DNA from: Edolisoma coerulescens
Lineage: Eukaryota > Chordata > Aves > Passeriformes > Campephagidae
NCBI GenBank assembly: GCA_013397115.1
Contig: VWZW01004081.1
Location: 1,914,465 to 1,978,464 of the forward strand
DNA length: 64,000 nucleotides
Reading direction: 5' to 3'
In this document: positions 39,726-50,915 of the stretch, piece by piece
Layout of the letters: each line of letters opens with the position of its first letter
Numbering within the stretch: position 1 is the stretch's first letter
Notes under the pieces: generated by a model
Databases searched by the model: none
What the model was told of the DNA's origin: nothing
Seen by the model: only the letters and a program-made list of their open reading frames with translations
Position numbers and translations under genes: made by a program

Positions 39726-42465
39726 CCAGAAAAGGGGTCAGCTAGGATGGTTTGAAGGGTGTAAAGAAATGGAAATGAGAAGGAAAAGAGTCTTGTTCCC
39801 ACCTGAATAGGTAGCATAGCCATAGGCTCTAAAAGGAAATAAAAAAACCTAAAATGCTCATCTGCTGGGGAAAAAAGAAAATGGAAAGCCGCAACTGATG
39901 ACCCAGGGGAGGATCTCTCCAAGGACCGAGACAGGACCCTCAGTGCTTGAGGCTTGTGGAAACAGAGATAGGTAGAGGACTGGAATTCATGCTGAAACAA
40001 CAGTGACTGTGTATTCTTGCACAGCAAAAGACTGTGTGGGAACTGACCAGAGCATGATGTGTGGAACCGGTAGGCTTATGGGGGACAAAATACAAGTCCT
40101 GAGCTGAAGGAGGATGATGGGAGTAGGTGCTGAGTCCAAACCAATCCTATCAATTTGACTTAGAGCACGGTGAGTGTGCTCTGCATGGCTGGACACCGAT
40201 CTGTAGTGATACGTATACAAGATGTAGGAAGAGGAAAAGGAGATTAGAAAAAAAATTGAGCATGGGGGAGCAGAGGAATGCAGTAAGAGAATAAAACCAA
40301 TTTTATTTGAGAATAAAAAAAGAAACAGGCAGACATATAGTTAGTGCAGAGAGAAGGCAGCAACATAAATACCTTCACTTGTGTGACTCATTTGCTCTTT
40401 CTTTGCTGGTGGATTGTGCTTTAATTATGTCTCTGTGAATCAAATAGTGGTGAACTGTGTATGTATGAAATACATAGAAGTATGCAATAACTAAAGAGGT
40501 GCCAGTGTCCTACAGCCACCCCTTTGCATCTGCTTCCCATTGTGGTAGTTAGTTTAACTAGAAACACTCTTGGGCTTCGTTTTGGGTGTTGGTGACCAAG
40601 GGATGAATTTTCCCTGCCAAAGTTCAGGTACTGCACTGACAGCTCTGCCAAGTCAAATGTCTGTGGCTGATTTCCCAGTGTGTGTGTTTGATACCACTGT
40701 GTGTAAGGAGAAAACTCTTCTATTTGCTGAAACATCACATGGAATGATTTATGGCAGACAAATAAAAATGTGTATGTGAGGCTCTCTAAGTAGGACTGGT
40801 GTGAAAGGAAAATATTGAGGGGAAGAAGAAGATTGCAAATTTCTAATTAATTTTGTTTATTTATGCACACAAACCTTGAAATATTGATAGAGAATGCATA
40901 AGTAATTGATGGGCTACATATTAGTTTTCATTATCTTTATGCTGAGATAGGCAGGAAAGTCGTTTGACAAAAGGCACAGGCGCATCGCACCCTAAAAACT
41001 GCTGTGAGTTAGGCCTGGAGCTGCCCAGCTGCTCGGGGTGTCTGAGCATCCCTTACCCAGAGCAACCTCCATGGCCCACTGCCAGGGCTTTCCTTGAGTC
41101 TTATGGGTCTTTTCCTAGTCTGGTCAACCTTGATATCAAATGGTGCGTCAGTTTTTCATCTCCTATCTAAGGCAATGAACTTGAAGGTATGTTTTTAAAG
41201 CAGTTTAACAGCTGAAATAAAACTAATTCATATCCCAAGGGCAAATAGAAATCTATTAATATAGGATATTAAAACTCTGATAGATTTTAATGCCTGACTC
41301 ATGATTTTTGTGAGTGCTGGGATTGCCAGCAGACACTTGTCTGAGCTGTGGAACAGACTCTCAGGAGGGTTCAGGAGGTGGCATGCATTAGCAGAGTGGG
41401 AAGCAGCATTGAACAAGGGCTTCTTTTTTCCTAAGGTAAGAAATTTTCCTTTTAGAATAGGAAAATTAGGCAGAAGGGGAAGAGTTGAAAAGATTGAACT
41501 GCTAGGAATATTATCTTAATTCTATTTCTATTTAATTTGGGTGAGTTCTGGAAGGGCAGCCAAGCTCGAAGCCTCTGTGCTGGATGTCCCCAGCTTGCTT
41601 TCCTCAGGTTGTCTGAACTCACTGGCACTGAGGGCATCAAGACCCCCTGAACCATAAGCCTCCCATGTGTGCCAATCTGCCAAAAAGTACCTGTGTTTCC
41701 ATACTTCTCTGTTGGGAGAGAAAACTGCTGAACCCCAAGACTTTCCTGGTTGGGGATCTCTATGGACTGTAACAAACCCGTTGATGCTCTCCTGCCTCCT
41801 CTTTAGCTGTTTTCCATTGCTGGCAGTGCCCGTTCTGGCACAGATCAATCCATATGCCTGTTCTCTTTAGCCCAGATGCCCTTCCTATTGGATAGGGTCC
41901 CAGTGTCTCTGTTTCCAGCTGAAGGAGAGCAAGAAATACCTTTAATTTTCCTGCAGGCCACTGTCCCTGTTGACCTTTTCAGCTTCTGAATCTTTAGCTC
42001 TCACCTATTCTCTGACATTGGGCATGAATAATTAAAAGTCTGGGGAGAAAGGAACACAGGAAATTCTGTGGTTTTTATTTTAAATGCCACCGCTGAATTT
42101 ATGATAATTTAAAGATTTACATATCTCTGGATTTGGTTTGGTTTATTTTTTGTTTGTTAAGCTATCCTATAAAAAGGACAATTAGGACAATGCACTGGTG
42201 GTCAGGAGGCTCATTTCTCTACCAGCTCCATATAAGCCTTCTCATAGTCAACACCACCAATTCTTGCCAGGAAAGGCCTTGGGGGGCTATAATAACAGAA
42301 ACTGTTTCCTCCTGATGCTTTTGATAGTGGCTGATCTGAGGCCACAGATCTGCTGATGCTTTCCTGGTGGCAGTGCTGATGGTGGCTGCTGGTTTCCTTT
42401 CCCAACAACTTCTGCTACTATGACTTGGAGGGCAATTTGTTTACACTATATTATTCTTATTATTA

Positions 42466-42526
42466 CTCTTCTTCTTCTTCTTCTTTTCTTCTTCTTCTTC
42501 TTCTTTCTTCTTCTTTCTTCTTCTTC
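42466..42526 (+). repeat. (CTT)n microsatellite, pyrimidine-only tract
   Basis: About 60 nt of CTT units with occasional CTTT interruptions, and almost no purines on this strand. The interruptions suggest an aged tract, likely to vary in length between individuals. Immediately upstream (about 42450-42465) is a TTATT-rich lead-in. Confidence 0.95.
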
Positions 42527-45500
42527 GCATCTATATTATTATAGAGTATTTCACCAGTCAGTGGAGTCAGACAAGCATTCCAATTGATCCCTGATAGTGA
42601 TTCATTTCTTTAGGTTAAATGCAAAATTTTATGCTGATTTGTAAACATTTAGAGTTGGTTGAAATTTGTGTCTGTGTTGAGCACTGGCTTGAAATTAAAA
42701 CATGTGTTAAAATATTGACTCTATCCTTCCTTCCTCTGTTCCATCCTGAATGTCCATATTCTCAGGGGTTTCTCGGTGGACACTACAGCAAAGCAAGCAG
42801 CCAAAAGTCAGACTAATATTTTGCAAGTTGTCTCTTGTAGAAGGCTTATTCGGCCACTTCTGAACAGGGTGTGTGTTCTGTGCTTCCTAGCTGGCTTTTG
42901 TCAGAAGTGAATTGACTGCAGTGGCTTCACGCCTACTCCTTCACCCACAGTCTCACCTCCTTTGCATAAGAGAACATCTCAGGGAGCACAGACGTCCCTG
43001 TCCACCCTTTTGGGGTGCAAGTTCTTTTATCTCAGGTACCCATAGAAACAATCTCAGTGAAGTGCACAGTAGCCTGTGATATGACAGTGAGAGTTTTGCT
43101 TTGTTGAGTAGTTAAGTTGCCCATCCAAAAGGTCATGAAGATTTTTATATGTCTCTCTTGCCTATAAACTGTATCAAGAACCCTTCCAAATTCAAAGCTC
43201 CCATATGGGTTTCTAGAGTCTAGGGATGTTTCCAAATTAGCCCAAAATCTGCATTATTTTTTTTGACTGCTTAAGAGCCAACCATTGGGTATCTTGCTTC
43301 ACTGTTTCCTTGTTTAGAGCTTGGGGCTGTCTCCACTGCATGTTGCACTGTAGAGTGAGCTCTGCTCATCCTTGCTGCTTCTCTGGAGCACTCTGCATCC
43401 AACAGGAATATTTGCTTACACAGAGTTTAAAAAGAGACAAAAATCCTGACCCAGAATGGTTAATAGGTTTGCTATCCCCTCCAGTGGGCTCAGGATTGTC
43501 CCCTTTTATTTCAAAACATGTTACATTAGGTACAGAGCTTTTTTTTGACAGCCTGGAGTAGTTAGCAATTTAAAAGCACCTCTTTCCCAGGCTGGGCTGA
43601 CTTAGCAGACACCTTTGCAATGCTGGGTAAATACAATGAACCATACAAGTGGAAAATCATTTTAATAAATAGCATTTTAGTAAAACCTTTGGTTTGCCCT
43701 CTGAAACCTTATTAATAAAAATAAATCTCCATTACCCTCTCACTTGGCCTTACCTTCCTGTTTGGTAGAAATTTATTTTTTTTCAGTAGCAGCATTAAAG
43801 ATTCATCCATTATTTGGAGTAATTCTTGTGCAATGCAAATCTAATAGACTTGATGCATAGCATTTTCTCTAGGATAAAAGCTAACTGCCTTTATTCAGCT
43901 TACACAATCCCTCCTGAAAGAGCCCTTTATACAGCTCATGTCGTGTCAGCAGTAATCATGGCCTGAGTGGTGGTGCATGCAAATCAGCAGCTGCTCTTCA
44001 GTTGGGCTGGAGGAGTCACATAATGAGTTTGCCAGTAAGTGCAAGGGCAGATCATATTTAATACTGATGGTCTTTCAGGCATATCAGTCTGTTATCTTTG
44101 CTCTCTTCACCCTGCCTAGCCAGCACCCAGGCTGCCACCTCTGCAGTGGTCACCTATCAAACCCAGCCAACAGACATCAGTACCCAGCGCTGGGAAATAA
44201 GAGCTTCCAGTTGTCCTGGTGTTCAGTTTCCCCAAAGTTACAGCACAGGATGGAAGCAAGCCCCTCATCACTGCAGCTGTGTCTCTGGAGGATGTGGCTA
44301 CCTTGTCATAACCTCAGGGTTTTCTATTGCATCACCAAGACAGTTGGGATGCTAATGCTGACCTAAGTAGTTCTGGTGCTTTGTTTTGGTTTTTTCTTCC
44401 CCCTCCCCAAGCATTTAGATATGATGGGAAACCATTAGAAATGCAAACTAAGGCAGTCAAGCTAACCCAGGAGTCCAAACTTTTCACTAAAGCAGATATT
44501 TCAGAAGGGTGGGGAGATGGATTAAGTAACATCTTTAGTATGACAAAATTCTCTTGTGATTGTAGGTGTAAATCTGGTTTCATGAGCGGATAAAAATCAC
44601 CATTCCTGATCCATACCATGCAGGCTGATGTCAATGAGACCTCCATGGACTTCCTTTTGCAGAAAGAAGCAAAAACTGTTTATACCTGTATTTTTCTAGC
44701 AATAATTTCTAAGCTGTTTGCGTGTGTTTCACATTTACTGGGAGTTTCATGTCCTCAGAGCACAAGTTTTCAAAAGAGGGAGAAGCTACAGGATTCTCAC
44801 AGAAAATGAAAAGAGGGAAAAGGTAATGTGTGCATAGGAATGTTATACACTACAAGCTGGAAACTACCCCATTGCCTTCCTTCTCCTCTACCGGCCTCTT
44901 CTCAGACAAAACCTTTGCTATTAGTTTTCATAATGAACAAAACTATTTCAATATTGTTTTGTTATTGGATTCCAACTCTATTGTTTCTCTTGTTATGCAC
45001 TTATACGAGGTTGTAATGAAATAACCCTCTGGACTGTTAATTCTCGATGCCACAGTACAACGGCAGTGAATTACTGATTGATAAATAAGGCTTTTAGGAT
45101 CCCAGTGGGTTCTGGTTTGTTCCAGAAGAAAGGGCTGGTGAGGAGGAGAGCACGGGTGCCTTTTGCAGTTCAACTAAAGCATCACTCTGACCTTGTTTAG
45201 CTGAATTTTAGTTTGTGTGAGGTGGTGTCACTTTGGCCATGCCAGTTTGCACAACAGGCAAAGCCGTGCTCTGGGTTGGTACATCACATTTGAGTTTTGA
45301 GATATCTGGATCCACTAAACCCTTTCAGTAAGATTAAGGTTTCCTGCTGTGTTGCAAGACAAATGGGCAGGAAGCAGGAACTGTTTCAGGGGAGATAAGT
45401 GGTTTGGGTTTGGTTTTGTTTGTAACATGTATCTTTAGAAAAAAATAATCTGGAAGTATATGTGAATCTCCTTGCTCTGCTTCTCCTTTGGATCCTGTTC

Positions 45501-47284
45501 TCATTCTTTTTGTGGAAGATTTCCTTGGTGACTGTTAGAGTGAAAATACTTTTCAAACATCAAAGAAGAGTAATGTACCAAAAAGAGGAGATTTCACTAT
45601 TGGAAAATAAACTAAGAGCAGTGCAAATGCCACCTGGGTTTTTCAGGTGGTGCCTGCTGCTTTATGCTGCTGTCAGTGCTCATCTAGTCATTTCTTCTTC
45701 ATCTCTATTCCGAGATTTTGTGAAGAAATGAAGCACAGTTCATTCCCACAAACTGCTTTGGGTTTACAGATTTCTCTCTTTACCCCTCACTTCACCCTTT
45801 CTGCCCCCTCCCTTCTCCCCCGCAGCCTTCGTGCAGCCTGACAATCCTTTGCTTAATCCCAGAGAACATATTTTTGGTACTGGCACAATAAAGAAAAAAG
45901 AGACAAAATGATTTGCCTTTCTTATCTGGGAGATTCACTTGCAAAATCTAGTACAGTTTCACTGACGCAGAGGCAGGAGAGATGATCCTGTAAATCTGAC
46001 ATATCTTTTTTGAGGCTGAGAGGAAAGGGAGTGGGAGGATGGTCTGAGCTCACTACAGGAAATCATACTGTAGGTAGCTTTGTTTGTTGTTCAACACATG
46101 TTTCACAGAGGCCTTCCTGGTTGTTTTGGAGATGCCCTCACAGTGCCATAAGCACCCAGCCCCAGGTTATCCACACGCATGCAGCTCCTGTTTCCCTCTA
46201 GCTTGGCTGGAACTGAAGAGGGGGAGCAGCCCCCTATCAGATGGGGTGTACACACACCCTGCCAATCCAGCTACATCATCTTTATTTTTATACAGATGCA
46301 TGTACTGAGCCCAGTGAATCAGTCAGGTCCAGTGACAGGAGAAGTTTTCCCTTCCTGTGCTGCTTCCCTGTGTGTGAGTGCTTGGAAGGCAGAAGTAACC
46401 AAAGTAGAAAAATCACCTTATGGAGATGTCTGGGGTCTCCTCCATCCTACAGCTGCCAGAGCAGCCCCACTATTGCCTGTCTCTGACAGTTGTGTCATTC
46501 AGGTTTCCTCTATGTCAGGCTGCAAGCTGTGAGCAGTGACTTCTTGCCTGTCCTATGGCAACCTGTGCTACCCTGCTGCTGTCAGTGCATCTCTGACACC
46601 TGAGGAGCAGAGGGGTGGAGAGCCAGTCCTGATCATCAGTTGGCAGAATTCCCTCCTCTCTTTAAAATATGTGCTTGGTCAAAGCCAGGAGCAGCGGTGA
46701 CATACGTTCCTTGTTGGACTACAAGGGCGTGCTTCCAAGTGGGACACAGAGGGGTTCTTTAAGCATAATTTTGGGCAAAAAGAAACGAAAACCTGAGAGG
46801 TGGAGAAAGGCAGGTATAATTGGCTGGATGAGACAGTAACCTCCTTGGGTGCCTCTGCACTCAGCACTTAATGCAGCCTCTCATAGCTGAACTACTCATG
46901 CAGTAGGCAGGAGGTTGCCCACGCCTTGGATCACTGTGTTCTCTGTTCAGGTGACTACACCGCCTCTCCAGGCATGTCTAGGAACACGGAGTCTAAGGAA
47001 ATGTGGGGTTTGGGGTGCCTGATGCCTGAATCAAGCAGAAATTGCAGATCAGTCATAGAGATATTAACGTGCTGCTGTGGGAGCTGGGTAATCTTTCAGA
47101 GCTTTCATCTGCTCTGCTTGCTGCATCTGCACAGCCACCCTGTGCTTGCTGGGGTCACCCTGTTTTACAGCAGTGTAAAGGAAGAAATGGACACTGTAAA
47201 TGTTAAATTTTCGTTGTCTGGTGCCCTTTTGCCCCTCTCCTTCCATTCTGCCCTTCTTGACATCTTCAGAGCTGTTTACTCGAA

Positions 47285-47775
47285 CTATGAGATCACAGGA
47301 TAACACAAACTTTGAGGTTACTCAGGGCAAGGTCCAGTCGGGTGTCGAGTGTCTCCAAGGATGGAGATTCCACAACGTCTCTGGGCAACCTGTTCCAGTG
47401 CTTGATAACCTTCAGAGTGAAAAGGTTTTTTTCTTGTGTTTGCCCAGAACCTCCTGTGTTTCACTCTGTGCCCATTGCTTCTTGTCCTCTCACTAGACAC
47501 CACTAGGCAGGGTCAGGTTCAGTCATCTTTGCACTCTCACATCAGCTATCGTGCACATTAATGAGACAGTGCTGAAACCTTCTCTCCCCAGGCTGAGAGG
47601 TCCCAGCTCTCAGACTTTCCTCACGTGAGCAATGCTGCACTCCCTTCATTGCCTTGGTGGCCCTTGGCTGGACTCACTTGAGTCTCTCTTGTATGGAGAA
47701 GCCCACAAATGGGCCCAGCAGTCCAGATGTGCCTCACCAGTGCTGAGCAGAGAGGAAGGATTACTGAATGCCAGA
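47285..47775 (-). mobile_element. CR1 LINE retrotransposon, truncated copy in reverse orientation
   Basis: Read on the minus strand, this starts with a decayed piece of CR1 ORF2. The segment 47763-47646 reads as CTCAGCACTGGTGAGGCACA, then TGGACTGCTGGGCCCA, then GAGTCCAGCCAAGGGCCACC, which follows the CR1 order SALVRPHL-, YC-FW and RVQRRAT in degenerate form. The 3' UTR comes next, with GAGGACAAGAAGCAATGGGC (around 47495-47476), CACTGGAACAGGTTGCCCAG (around 47402-47383) and GAATCTCCATCCTTGGAGAC (around 47373-47354). The low-coordinate end is uncertain: after about 47305 the usual CR1 terminus is shortened to TCCTGTGATCTCATAG. The 3' UTR wording differs from the copy at 48.5-49.1 kb, so this is a different CR1 subfamily or an older insertion. 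No intact reading frame remains. Confidence 0.88.
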
Positions 47776-48515
47776 GCTCTCACTCCAAAATCATTGCCAG
47801 ATGTGCAATTGGTTGTGGCAGTTCTGTAGCCAGGCCACGGAGCAGATTAACTTCAATGAATTTTCTAATTTTACCTTATACTGTGTCAGCAGAGTGGTTT
47901 GCTGTTTGGCCCTGAGAAATCTCTTCTGAATGGCAAAGCAATCCAATCAAGTCCAGCCCCACTGCTGAGTCTGTGATGAAGTAATTTGTGGTGCTGGGCT
48001 GGTTCTTGGGTAATGTTTTTGTTCTGATTTTTCATCTTGGTTTTGTTCAACCAACATAGAAATCATGATGCCAAATGTAGACAAATGACTTTTCCAAAGT
48101 TGGTTTTTAAGGATTTCTAACTTGGTTTTTGTGATATACCTATCTTTGAATTCTTATGAAGGCCAACGAATTGAAAACAATAGTTTCCAATTTATTTTAA
48201 AATGTTCACATCATTCATGAAATACATGATGACAAATATTCTATAGCCTTTTCATGAGTGGGCTCTGTGTTATTCAGAGACATTTTTGAATTGATACACT
48301 CAATCAATTCTTCAACAGTTCTGCAAGATTCAGGTTTTTTCATTGGATTAATCATTCTGTGAATCTGTCAAGTAGCCATCACCCTGATGATGCTGTTTTT
48401 GTCTCTTCTATCCTTATGTAGGCCTAGATATTTATTATGATAGCAGACTCTAATATTCCAATAGTATTTCTGTGAGTTGTTAGTCATTGTGGAAAGGAGT
48501 TTTTGCTAAATATAT
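47776..48515. other. Spacer between two opposed CR1 copies
   Basis: About 740 bp. It may include eroded 5' parts of either CR1 copy, but I cannot recognise them. The central part (about 48050-48480) is AT-rich unique sequence. Confidence 0.5.
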
Positions 48516-49109
48516 CCTGGGTTGCATACAAAGAATTGTGACCAGCAGGTCGAGAGAGGTGATTCTCCCCCTGTGCTCCACTCTCCTGAGACCCCACCTG
48601 CAGAACTGCCTCCATCTCAGGGCCCCCAACACAAGAAGGACATGGAGCTGTGGAAGCAAGTCCAGAGGAGGCTGTGAAGATGCTCAGAGGGCTGGAGCAC
48701 CTCTGCTCTGGAGCCAGGCTGAGAGAGCTGAGTGTGTCCAGTCTGAAGTAGAGAAGATTCTGAGGAGACCTTAGACCCCTTCCAGTGTCTACAGGGGCTC
48801 CAAGAGAGCTGGAGAGGGACTTTGGTCAAGGACTGCAGTGACAGGACAAGGGGGAATGGCTTCCCACTGCCCGGGGGCAGGGTTAGACGAGATGTTTAGA
48901 AGAAATTCTTCCTGTGAGGGTGGTGGGCCCTGGCACAGGCTGCCCAGAGCAGCTATGGCTGCCCCATCCCTGGAACTGTCCAAGGTCAGGCTGGACAGGG
49001 CTTGGAGCAACCTGAGACAGTGGAAAGTGTCCCTGCCCATGGCAGGGGGTAGAAGTGGAGGGTCCTTAAGGCCCCTTCCAGCCCACACCATGCTGTGATT
49101 CTGTATCTC
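48516..49109 (+). mobile_element. CR1 LINE retrotransposon, 5'-truncated copy (3' end of ORF2 plus 3' UTR)
   Basis: This is the clearest mobile element in the window. CR1 is a non-LTR retrotransposon whose ORF2 encodes an endonuclease and reverse transcriptase; most copies are 5'-truncated, as here. The first part (about 48522-48620) translates to a stretch containing SRSREVILPL and LLRPHLQNC, which matches the C-terminal part of CR1 ORF2 as I know it. The frame breaks down soon after, so the copy is dead. The 3' untranslated part follows: GACAAGGGGGAATGGCTTCC near 48845, AAGAAATTCTTCC near 48900, the GGCTGCCCAGAGCAGC block near 48939, TGTCCCTGCCCATGGCAGG near 49029, and CCTTAAGGCCCCTTCCAGCC near 49064. 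It ends in the CR1-type 3' terminus TGTGATTCTGT near 49094. The start is approximate, because homology fades upstream of 48516. The subfamily is not assigned. Confidence 0.9.
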
Positions 49110-50307
49110 CATTCATTTTCTATAAGTAGACGATGATTTTTCTGCTTACAGATCGCAGGGCAGAAAGGTCACATTCTTGCCCACTTGCTATTCTAAACCT
49201 CAGACCAGTTTAGGAAGGGATTCTCTGTAGTAGTTCTATGTTTTTATTTCATCATCCAGTATTTTGTCTCCTTGTACCAAATGTAATAAATATATACACC
49301 TTATTTCAGATACTTCTGGAAAGGAAATAAATACAGTGTGCAAAATCTAAGCGTGGCTCAGAAGACAGACCTGTAAGGTGTAGGAATCCAGCAATGTGGA
49401 GACAACCATAGGATCTGACCTCACTTGTTCTGATCATAATTCGTGTTTCAGTTCGATTAGTTGCTGGTACATAACTTGTTCCAGACTTTTGGAAAGTGGG
49501 TGCTGATGCAGGAGGTACTTCCTAAAGTAGAAATCCCCTTTTCATTCTAGTGTTGTTCCAGGCATGGAGGTTCAAATTCAGGCACCTTTTGCTTTTGTAT
49601 TTAGCATTCAGACTGGTATTTGCAGCCCCATGTCTGTGTGCCTGACCAGTTATGAAGTTTCCCTTGGCTTATTTGGGTTGGGTGCTCCGTCAGCTCCACC
49701 TCCCACGCAAGATACAAGGTGTCCTTCTGCCCCGACCAGCCCCTTCTTTGAATTTTTAGGGACTCTAAAATTATCAACTAAGACTTTTTAAAGAGCTCCA
49801 GTAGCTGCTCCATGAGTTTTCCAAACTCCCTGTAAGCACAGTATCTTGACATCCTCATAAAAAAAATTACCTTGGAGCAACCAAGTGAAAGGTTAGAACT
49901 GTTGAGTGTTTTAATCAATAATATATGAGTTGGATGAGCAGTATACTGTACTTTGCTGTGTGCAATCAATAATACATTTTTTATGCTCACCTTTTTAATC
50001 CTCAGAAAAACTACATCAAAAATTTCACCCTAGACTGCCCACGAGAATCAATAATAGAGAAAGGTTGCCTCTTCCCCTTAGTACAGTTTAATGAAAAGCA
50101 TAATGAATTTATTTCCTAAATGATGTTACAAATCTATTATACATCTTCTGGAAATACCAAGTAGAAAATAGTGTTTAATATAGTAATAGAGTTATGAATT
50201 TTCAAAACCTGGAAATGCAAAGTTTAAAGTTGTCATTGTAACTTGTTGGTTAAATTTTAAAGTATAAAATCAAGGAAAACGGAGTCTATGTAAATCAAGC
50301 TGAGTTT

Positions 50308-50312
50308 ATTAC

Positions 50313-50346
<34 letters not shown>

Positions 50347-50347
50347 T
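50308..50347 (+). repeat. (ATT)n microsatellite
   Basis: About twelve nearly uninterrupted ATT units, broken once by ACT near the start. This is the cleanest trinucleotide tract in the window. Confidence 0.95.
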
Positions 50348-50786
50348 ACTATTTGTATTCTTAGAGTGTGTAAAATCCTAAAGAAAGAGACCATTCCAAT
50401 ATCCAGGGCAAATAATCCTCTCTGGTTTCCATCGACTTTAATGGTTTCACAAATACCTCAAGACTGCTTCTGTGAATGGAAGCCTGGCACTAGCTTGGAA
50501 TCCATTTGTAATCTAATGTGTATAATTTTCAGTAAAATTGACAAAAGTTTTAAACTTCACTTTTTCTACATAGCAAAGTTCTATACTTTAGAAATTTATG
50601 TGCATTTATAGAGAATTTGCCATTATACTAAAAGAGGGATCAAACTTTTCTTAGTGCCAGCTGACCACATTTCTATTTCAGGCTTGAAGGCATTAAAATT
50701 CCTGCTTGCTGAATCACAAAATGTATTGCTTTGTTAGCAGTACTTCAGATCCCCATGGACTTCTGCTGCTGTTTTACTGCATCACC

Positions 50787-50828
50787 AATTATTTGTGATG
50801 TATTATTAATTATATGTGATCTATACTT
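50787..50828 (+). repeat. Two-copy imperfect 21-bp tandem duplication
   Basis: AATTATTTGTGATGTATTATT is followed at once by a second copy beginning AATTATATGTGATCTAT. Most positions agree between copies. Confidence 0.7.
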
Positions 50829-50898
50829 GCACCACTTCCGTGGCTGTGGTGGTAGCTCATTTAAACAAGAAGGAGATTATGTAAAAAATGGCTTTTTC

Positions 50899-50915
50899 TT
50901 TTTTTTTTTTTTTTT
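50899..50915 (+). repeat. Poly-T run, 17 nt
   Basis: Seventeen consecutive T, preceded by CTTTTTC. It could be the A-tail of a minus-strand retroposon, but nothing recognisable follows on that strand. Confidence 0.9.

Larger units (their letters stand above)
36661..47284. other. Mostly unique noncoding DNA, no gene seen
   Basis: Contains the GC-rich patch at 39.5 kb, the (CTT)n tract at 42.5 kb and the small palindrome at 37.1 kb, all listed separately. A purine-rich stretch at 38400-38620 explains the lysine/glutamate-rich open frames there. Nothing else is recognised. Confidence 0.55.

Noticed and set aside
42466..42526. CRISPR-like or tandem array
   Set aside because: It is a plain trinucleotide microsatellite with no spacers.
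48487..48774. 95-codon plus-strand open frame as an independent gene
   Set aside because: Its readable part is the C-terminal end of CR1 ORF2 and the rest is out-of-frame CR1 sequence.
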